The position numbers were made by a program, and so were the translations under genes. A DNA stretch of 15,435 nucleotides from an uncultured Clostridia bacterium (lineage in GTDB: Bacteria; Bacillota; Clostridia; Christensenellales; UBA1242), in the NCBI GenBank assembly GCA_934754335.1, contig CAKVHY010000019.1, positions 1-15,435 on the forward strand. The letters run 5' to 3'. The notes beneath the pieces were generated by a model, which worked only from the letters and a program-made list of their open reading frames with translations, made no database searches and was not told the origin of the DNA. Below, one piece after another: positions 7,006 through 13,194 of the stretch (its first letter is position 1; each line of letters starts with the position of its first letter).

Positions 7006-7032
7006 ATTATATCATAATTTTATAAAAATCAA
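7006..7032 (-). promoter_or_regulatory. Possible internal promoter upstream of hslV
   Basis: A perfect TATAAT (7011-7006) preceded by TGA forms an extended -10 that overlaps the trmFO stop codon, 26 nt before the hslV ATG. The -35 is weak (TTGATT at 7032-7027, 15-bp spacer). The sequence TATGATATAATAA is identical to that around the -10 of the poly-G promoter. Such a promoter could let HslUV and downstream genes be expressed apart from the front of the operon. In AT-rich DNA chance matches are frequent, so confidence is low. Confidence 0.35.
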
Positions 7033-8317
7033 TTATTTTTTTCAAATTTTCTAAAGCATCTTTAGAAAGTTTGGCATATTTTTCTTGCTTATTTTTTGTT
7101 TTTATAGCCAAATGCGAAAGTAAACCCATATTTGCACTTATTGGCTGAAAGTTTTCTGCTCTTGCAGTTTGAAAATATGATGTTATTCCGCCAATCATAT
7201 TTGTGTTTGAAAAATCAATTGACTCTTCACCTTTTAAGAATCTACTCATATTAATTCCGCAGACCAAACCACTCATAATACTTTCAACATAGCCTTCCAC
7301 ACCACTAATCTGCCCAGCAAAGAAAACATTTTTTTGCCCTTTCAAACTAAAATCTTTATTTAGGCATGTTGGAGCATTAATATATGTATTTCTATGCATT
7401 GTGCCATATCTTAAAAACTCAACATTTTTTAGCGATGGAATTAATGAAAATATACGATTTTGCTCTTTAAAAGTTAAATTTGTTTGAAAACCAACCATAT
7501 TATAGAAATCGTTATTCTTAGTTTCTTTTCTAAGTTGAACCACAGCATAAGGCATTTTACCATTTTTATCTAACAAACCAACAGGCTTTAATGGCCCAAA
7601 TCTAAGTGCGTCCACTCCCCTTTTCGCAAGCACTTCCACTGGCATACAACCTTCAAAAACTTTGCTATTTTCAAAATCTTTTAACTGTACAATCTCGCCA
7701 TTAATTAATTCGTTATAAAAACTTAGATATTCTTCTTTATTCATCGGACAATTAATATAATCTGGAGCACCTTTACCATATCTATCTTGGAAGAATGCAG
7801 TTGAAAAATCTATAGAATCATATGAAACAATTGGAGCAATTGCATCGAAGAAATATAAATATGAATTGCCTATAATCTTGCCAATTTCCTTTGACAAACT
7901 CTCGGAAGTTAAAGGACCTGTGGCAATAATCAATGGTTTTGATAAATCTAATTTTTCAACTTCACCATAAATTATATTTAAGTTTTCAAACTCTTTTAGT
8001 TTGCTTGTGACCATTTCGCTAAACTTTTCTCTATCAACAGCCAAAGCCGAGCCTGCTGGCACAGCACACAAATCTGCACATTTTATTAAAAGAGAATCAA
8101 GCATTCTTAATTCTTCTTTTAGTAAACCGCCAGCAGTGGTTACATCTGAACTTTTCAAACTATTAGAACAAACAAGTTCTGCGAAATTAGGGTTCTTATG
8201 CGCTTCAGAGAACTTTAAAGGTTTCATCTCATAAAGATTAACTTTAAAGCCCCTTTTTAGCAATTGATAACACGCCTCAGAACCCGCCAAGCCTGCCCCA
8301 ATGATATTTACTTCCAT
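7007..8317 (-). CDS. trmFO: Folate-dependent tRNA (uracil-54-C5)-methyltransferase TrmFO
   Basis: TrmFO (formerly Gid) is an FAD enzyme that makes 5-methyluridine at position 54 of the tRNA T-loop, taking the carbon from methylenetetrahydrofolate. The 436-aa protein has the N-terminal dinucleotide-binding motif IIGAGLAGSEA (5-15), the family signature HKNPNFAELVCSNSLKS (40-56) and a second conserved cysteine in FEGCMPVEV. Cys50 and Cys224 align with the two cysteines of Bacillus TrmFO (53 and 226), one of which forms the covalent RNA intermediate. The GQISGVEGYVES segment near the C-terminus completes the FAD site. The sequence is complete and of normal length. Its ATG directly abuts the topA stop (TAAATG), with AAGGAA inside the end of topA as binding site. 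Position between topA and hslV follows the Bacillus order, minus xerC. Confidence 0.97.
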   Translation of the reverse strand: MEVNIIGAGLAGSEACYQLLKRGFKVNLYEMKPLKFSEAHKNPNFAELVCSNSLKSSDVTTAGGLLKEELRMLDSLLIKCADLCAVPAGSALAVDREKFSEMVTSKLKEFENLNIIYGEVEKLDLSKPLIIATGPLTSESLSKEIGKIIGNSYLYFFDAIAPIVSYDSIDFSTAFFQDRYGKGAPDYINCPMNKEEYLSFYNELINGEIVQLKDFENSKVFEGCMPVEVLAKRGVDALRFGPLKPVGLLDKNGKMPYAVVQLRKETKNNDFYNMVGFQTNLTFKEQNRIFSLIPSLKNVEFLRYGTMHRNTYINAPTCLNKDFSLKGQKNVFFAGQISGVEGYVESIMSGLVCGINMSRFLKGEESIDFSNTNMIGGITSYFQTARAENFQPISANMGLLSHLAIKTKNKQEKYAKLSKDALENLKKIIDFYKIMI

Positions 8318-10432
8318 TTAGTTTTCCTTACTATAAGTTTTTGTATAATCACAATCAGGATTACTACATTTTTCTCTAACGTTGCCATAAATTGTTTTCT
8401 TTGTTAAATAAGAATTACATTTAGGGCACTTTTTATCTTCCACAGGAATTTCCCATGAAACGAAATCGCACTTTGGATAATTTGTACAACCATAGAAAAT
8501 TTTACCTGATTTACTATGCTTTTCACAAACTTTTCCATCAGCACACTTAGGACATTTGCCTAATGTTTTATTTATTGATTGAATGTTTTTACAAATTGGA
8601 AAATTACTACAAGCCAAAAATTCTCCAAATCTTCCAGTCCTAATTAACATTTTATGTCCGCATTTTTCACAAACAATATCTGTTTCTTTAGGTGGCTCTT
8701 TATATATTACACTGCTTCTATCTGCACCTGCCAATTCCTTAGAGAATGTTGCATAAAAATCCTTAATAATTTGTTGCCATTCCACGCCATTATTGGCTAT
8801 ATCATCAAGTTTATCTTCCATTTGAGCAGTAAATTGAACATTCATAATTTCACTAAAATGTTCATTTAAAAGTTCAATTACTTTAAATGCAAGTTCGGTT
8901 GGTTTTAAAAACTTACCATCTTTTTCAGTGTACTTTCTATTTGCCAAAACCAAGATTGTTGGAGTATACGTAGCAGGACGACCTATTCCTTTTTCTTCCA
9001 TTTCCTTAACCAATGTGGCTTCGGAATATCTTGCTGGTGGCTTAGTGAACTTCTGAGTTGGCAATAGTGAATCTAAAGTTAAGATATCTCCTATATTTAA
9101 TACTGGCAATTTAGAATTCTCGCCATCGTTTTCTTCATTTTCGGCTTCTTCTTCCTTATCTTTTTTCTTAACCGAATTATATATCTTTAAGAAACCATCA
9201 AAGATAGGTGTTTTACCCGATGCTTTGAACTCATATTTCCCGTTTTCTATAACTGCAACCACAGAATCAAACGTTGCTTCAGCCATCTGGCTTGCCAAGA
9301 ATTTGTTATATATCATATTGTAAAGTTTAAAGTTCTCAGGCGATAGATAAGGTTTAACTGATTCAGGAGTTCTGGCTAGTGAAATTGGTCTAATCGCTTC
9401 GTGGGCATCTTGAGCAGATTTTTTAACTTTATATACATTAGGGCTTGCTGGCAAATACTTTTCGCCAAAGTTTTCTAATATATAATCCTTTGCCATTTTC
9501 ATCGCATCTGGAGAAACACGCACGGAGTCTGTTCTTATATAAGTAATAAGTGCCACCTTTCCTTCATCTCCAATATTAACACCTTCATAAAGTTCTTGTG
9601 CACACGAACTTGTTTTCTTTAAATTCATGCCCAACTTATTCAATGCATCTTGTTGCATAGTACTAGTGGTGTAAGGTGCAGTTGGATGTTGTTTTGTTAA
9701 ACTCTTATTAACATCTTTAACAACAAACTTTCCTTGCTTAATATCTTCTAAAATTTCGTCCATTCGGTCTTTATTAGAAACTTTAGATTTCTTGCCATCA
9801 ATCTTAACCAAACTGCTTTTAAATAAATCTTTTAAAGAATCTTTATATAGGTTAGCAATTAATGTCCAATATTCTTCAGTTACGAAATTTTGAATTTCAA
9901 TTTCTCTATCAACAATTAGTTTTAACGCCACACTTTGAACTCTACCAGCACTCAACTTTGGTTGAATTTTTTTGCAAAGGATTGGAGATATTTTATAACC
10001 CACCAATCTATCCAAAACTCTACGTGCTTGTTGAGCATTCACCAAATTATGATTTATTCCCCTTGGAGAACTCAACGCTCTTGTTACAGCAGTTTTACTA
10101 ATTTCGTTAAATTCTATTCTAACAGGAGAGTTTTCATCGAGCCCCAATATATTGCATAAGTGCCAACTAATTGCTTCTCCTTCTCTATCGGGGTCGGTTG
10201 CAAGATATATTCTGCCTGCCTTTTGTTGTTTTTGTTTTAACATTTTAACAATATCGGCTTTATCTGGCATTATTTCATATTGCGGTTTAAAATTTTCAAT
10301 TATGTTAATTCCTAAAGATTTTTCAGGCAAATCTCTAACGTGACCTTTGGTGGCAACCACTTCAAAATCTGAACCCAAATATTTTTTTATTGTATCTTTC
10401 TTACCAACACCTTCAATAATGACTAAATTCAT
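8318..10432 (-). CDS. topA: DNA topoisomerase I (type IA)
   Basis: This 704-aa enzyme relaxes negatively supercoiled DNA by cutting and rejoining one strand. The N-terminal Toprim domain holds Glu7 and the metal triad in LATDPDREGE (Asp80, Asp82, Glu84). The catalytic tyrosine is Tyr298 in ITYIRTDS. The SAGRVQSVAL motif (161-170) and GIGRPATYTP are also present. The C-terminus (about 585-700) carries three four-cysteine zinc ribbons of the kind used to bind single-stranded DNA. An acidic linker rich in Glu, Asp and Lys lies at about 425-445. Unusual is the first motif, IIEGVGKKDTIKKYLG, where most bacterial TopA have VESPAKAKTI; Glu7 and Lys11 are kept but the Ser-Pro-Ala between them is replaced. 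The ATG at 10432 has AAGAAGGAG just upstream, 12 bp after the dprA stop. Confidence 0.97.
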   Translation of the reverse strand: MNLVIIEGVGKKDTIKKYLGSDFEVVATKGHVRDLPEKSLGINIIENFKPQYEIMPDKADIVKMLKQKQQKAGRIYLATDPDREGEAISWHLCNILGLDENSPVRIEFNEISKTAVTRALSSPRGINHNLVNAQQARRVLDRLVGYKISPILCKKIQPKLSAGRVQSVALKLIVDREIEIQNFVTEEYWTLIANLYKDSLKDLFKSSLVKIDGKKSKVSNKDRMDEILEDIKQGKFVVKDVNKSLTKQHPTAPYTTSTMQQDALNKLGMNLKKTSSCAQELYEGVNIGDEGKVALITYIRTDSVRVSPDAMKMAKDYILENFGEKYLPASPNVYKVKKSAQDAHEAIRPISLARTPESVKPYLSPENFKLYNMIYNKFLASQMAEATFDSVVAVIENGKYEFKASGKTPIFDGFLKIYNSVKKKDKEEEAENEENDGENSKLPVLNIGDILTLDSLLPTQKFTKPPARYSEATLVKEMEEKGIGRPATYTPTILVLANRKYTEKDGKFLKPTELAFKVIELLNEHFSEIMNVQFTAQMEDKLDDIANNGVEWQQIIKDFYATFSKELAGADRSSVIYKEPPKETDIVCEKCGHKMLIRTGRFGEFLACSNFPICKNIQSINKTLGKCPKCADGKVCEKHSKSGKIFYGCTNYPKCDFVSWEIPVEDKKCPKCNSYLTKKTIYGNVREKCSNPDCDYTKTYSKEN

Positions 10433-10444
10433 ATTCTCTCCTTC

Positions 10445-11533
10445 TTATATCTTGTAACAATTACCTGGTAATCTAGTTATTAATCCCTTTATTTCCATTT
10501 GTAATAAGATTGAATTTAATTTTTTAATCTCAAAACCTGTTTCCGACAAAATCTCTTGGAAATGTTTCTCACAAGGTCTCAAAACATTATATACCTTTAG
10601 TTCGTCAAGATTCAAGTCTAATTGTGCCAAATCTTCTTGAAATCCTTTCTTTTTACCAAAAAACTCCAAAATAGTATCCGAACCAAGCACAATTGAACCC
10701 TGACAATCATGAATTATATTATTACAACCTTCGCTATAGATATCTCCAAAACGCCCCGGCAATGCAAATAATTCTCTGTTAAACTCCAAAGCATAATTAG
10801 ACGTGATTAACGCTCCGCTTTTTAATGGTGCTTCAACAACGAATGTTGCTTTTGAAATGCCTGCTATAATTCTATTTCTAACAGGAAAATGATATTTCTG
10901 AGTTTTCTCTTTTGGCTTATATTCAGAAATGAGCAAACCTTTCTTTGCTATTTCGTTTGCAAGTTTTTGATTGGATTTTGGATAGATATTATCAAAACCA
11001 TTTGGCAAAACTGCAATCGTTTTTCCGCCAACATCTAACGCCGATTCATGCGCAATCTTATCTATTCCATCAGCCAAACCGCTAACAATCGTAACGCCTT
11101 CCAATGCTATTTCTCTAACAAGTTTTTTGGTGGAATCCAAGCCGTATCTCGTGGCTCTTCTTGTTCCAACCACAGCCAAGCAATTAGAATTTAACAAATT
11201 TAAATCGCCCATGCAATATAGCACAATTGGATACGATGGAATCTCCAGCAAAAGTTTTGGATAAAACTCACTTTTAAAAGTTATAACCTTTATATTTTTC
11301 TCTTCAAGTTTGTTTAGGAAAATATCCATATATTCTAACTTTTTAGAACCAATAATATATTCCACTTCTTTCTCAGTTAAAACTTCGCTTAGTAATTTTC
11401 TTAATTTCGAATCATCGTTCCAAATAACTGAAAAATCCTTATAATTCTTAATAATTTCTAATTTTCTATGCGGTGTAATTTCGCTAAAAACACTTAACCA
11501 AATTATAGCCTTCTCTTCTAAACTAAACAACAT
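10445..11533 (-). CDS. dprA: DNA processing protein DprA (Smf)
   Basis: DprA binds incoming single-stranded DNA during natural transformation, protects it and loads RecA. The 362-aa protein has an N-terminal helical region (about 1-75), then the Rossmann-like DprA core with VVGTRRAT (121-128), SGLADGID (151-158), FPVRNRIIAG (216-225) and SGALIT (239-244). A C-terminal winged-helix-like domain spans about 308-362. All conserved core motifs are present, so the protein looks functional. The ATG directly follows the comM stop (TAAATG). The only nearby ribosome binding site is GGGAG, about 3 nt from the ATG, which is a short spacing, so coupling to comM is likely. Pairing with comM suggests a role in handling foreign DNA, though dprA is also common in species not known to be transformable. 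Confidence 0.96.
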   Translation of the reverse strand: MLFSLEEKAIIWLSVFSEITPHRKLEIIKNYKDFSVIWNDDSKLRKLLSEVLTEKEVEYIIGSKKLEYMDIFLNKLEEKNIKVITFKSEFYPKLLLEIPSYPIVLYCMGDLNLLNSNCLAVVGTRRATRYGLDSTKKLVREIALEGVTIVSGLADGIDKIAHESALDVGGKTIAVLPNGFDNIYPKSNQKLANEIAKKGLLISEYKPKEKTQKYHFPVRNRIIAGISKATFVVEAPLKSGALITSNYALEFNRELFALPGRFGDIYSEGCNNIIHDCQGSIVLGSDTILEFFGKKKGFQEDLAQLDLNLDELKVYNVLRPCEKHFQEILSETGFEIKKLNSILLQMEIKGLITRLPGNCYKI

Positions 11534-13066
11534 TTACTCCCAATATTTTTTATCTAATGTTCTATAGGAAATTGCTTCCATAATATGCTCTGTGGTTATA
11601 TTTTCAGAACCTTCCAAATCTGCAATAGTTCTAGATAGTTTTAAAATCCTATTATATGCTCTAGCACTCATTTTAAGTTTGGTGAAAGCCACTTCTAAGA
11701 TTGCATTGCTCTCTGCAGAAATTGCACAATATTCTTTAACTTGCTGATCATTCATTGATGCATTATTATGAATCTTTGTACCGGCAAATCTTTTTAACTG
11801 GATTTCCCTTGCTTTATCCACTCTTTTCTTTATCTCTTCGCTTGATTCTTCATAAGTTCTATCAATCAGGTCGCTATACTTAACTGAATCAACTTCAATA
11901 TGCATATCTATTCTATCCATTAGTGGTCCTGAAAGTTTATTTAGATAATTCCTTATTTGCTGAGGAGTACACTTACATTCTTTCTCAGGATTTCCATAAT
12001 TTCCGCAAGGACATGGATTCATAGACGCAATAAGAGTAAAGTTTGCAGGATATTCCACGGTGTTTTCCACTCTTGAAATCGTTATAACACCATCTTCCAA
12101 AGGTTGCCTTAATGTTTCCAAACTATTTCTTGGATACTCTGGCATCTCATCTAAGAATAAAACGCCAGTATGCGCCAAACTAATTTCGCCCGGCTTCGCC
12201 ATTCTTCCACCACCTGTTAACGCAAGCATCGTGGTTGAATGATGGGGCGAACGGAAAGGCCTTTGCGTAACAATTCCCACGTTATTATCTAACACGCCAG
12301 CAATACTATGGATCTTAGTAACTTCCAACGCTTCTTCAAAAGATAACTCCGGCAAAATGCTAGGATATGCCTTTGCAAGCATTGTTTTTCCCGAACCCGG
12401 CGGACCAATCATTAGAATATTATGACCACCAGCGGCAGCAATTTCTAAAGCCCTTTTTGCCTGATATTGACCCTTTACATATTTAAAATCTGTTTTAATT
12501 CTTTTCTCGTTTTTAATTTCATTGAAATTTCTAGGTTTAACTGGCTCTATTTCTAGTTCTTCATTTAAAAATTTAACTGCTTCCCTTAAAGTTTCCACAG
12601 GATAAATTTCTAGCCCCTCAATAAAACTTGCTTCATTGGCATTATCTTTTGGCAAAATAATTTTTGTAAGCCCCAATTGATGAGCAGCGATTAACATAGG
12701 CAAAACGCCCTTAACTTTTCTAATGCTTCCATCTAATCCAAGTTCGCCTAAGAAAATATACTTACTAACATTCTCATATTTAACTTGTTCGCTTGCAGTT
12801 AAAATTCCAATTGCAATGGCTAAATCATAAACAGGCCCATCTTTTTTTGTATCAGCCGGAGCAAGATTTATAGTCAACTTTAAAATAGGATACTTTAAAG
12901 CACTATTCTTTATTGCAGACTTCACTCTTTCCTTACTTTCTTTAATGGCTGTTCCAACCAATCCAACGATATCATATCCCGGCAAACCTTGATTGATATC
13001 CACTTCCGCATTAACCTGATAACCAGTTATGCCAGATAATCCAAAACTTTTTACTATGGCTAACAT
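11534..13066 (-). CDS. comM: ComM/YifB family AAA+ ATPase (Mg-chelatase-like)
   Basis: ComM of naturally transformable bacteria is a hexameric helicase that promotes branch migration while new DNA is integrated; the same family is called YifB elsewhere. The 510-aa protein has an N-terminal Lon-like domain (about 1-170), then an AAA+ module with Walker A GPPGSGKT (221-228) and Walker B VLFLDE (302-307). Four cysteines (352, 354, 364, 366) in NPCPCG...ECKC are a known family feature and probably bind zinc. The C-terminal Mg-chelatase-type helical domain holds RAYNRILKLSRTIADL. I chose ATG 13066 because it gives the family start MLAIVKSFGLSGITGY and has AGGAG 5 nt upstream. A longer frame begins at a TTG at 13084 but would contain that binding site. 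It is the first gene of the operon, with its own promoter. Confidence 0.95.
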   Translation of the reverse strand: MLAIVKSFGLSGITGYQVNAEVDINQGLPGYDIVGLVGTAIKESKERVKSAIKNSALKYPILKLTINLAPADTKKDGPVYDLAIAIGILTASEQVKYENVSKYIFLGELGLDGSIRKVKGVLPMLIAAHQLGLTKIILPKDNANEASFIEGLEIYPVETLREAVKFLNEELEIEPVKPRNFNEIKNEKRIKTDFKYVKGQYQAKRALEIAAAGGHNILMIGPPGSGKTMLAKAYPSILPELSFEEALEVTKIHSIAGVLDNNVGIVTQRPFRSPHHSTTMLALTGGGRMAKPGEISLAHTGVLFLDEMPEYPRNSLETLRQPLEDGVITISRVENTVEYPANFTLIASMNPCPCGNYGNPEKECKCTPQQIRNYLNKLSGPLMDRIDMHIEVDSVKYSDLIDRTYEESSEEIKKRVDKAREIQLKRFAGTKIHNNASMNDQQVKEYCAISAESNAILEVAFTKLKMSARAYNRILKLSRTIADLEGSENITTEHIMEAISYRTLDKKYWE

Positions 13067-13095
13067 ACTTTCTCCTAATAGCAATAATCTAATTA

Positions 13096-13124
13096 ATTAT
13101 ATAATAAAAGCCAAATAAATACAA
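13096..13124 (-). promoter_or_regulatory. Promoter of the comM-to-trxA operon
   Basis: On the minus strand TTGTAT (13124-13119), a 17-bp spacer and a perfect TATAAT (13101-13096) lie 30 bp upstream of the comM start. They come just after the terminator of the leucine-rich-repeat gene, where a new promoter is needed. The -35 is only a partial match. Confidence 0.65.
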
Positions 13125-13164
13125 ATAATTTCCGTTATAAATAAAAAGTCGCCAAATTAAGACG

Positions 13165-13193
13165 AAAAAAAGACTGCATTTAAGCAATCTTTT
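13165..13193 (-). terminator. Intrinsic terminator after the leucine-rich-repeat gene
   Basis: The minus-strand RNA forms a 10-bp stem (AAAAGAUUGC with GCAGUCUUUU, one U-G pair) and a 6-nt loop, ending in a run of seven U. It begins right after the TAG stop at 13197-13195. The wobble pair favours function in the minus direction, separating this gene from comM. Confidence 0.9.
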
Positions 13194-13194
13194 T

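Noticed and set aside
13067..13084. A longer ComM starting at the TTG at 13084.
   Set aside because: It would place the AGGAG binding site inside the gene. The ATG at 13066 gives the standard YifB/ComM start.
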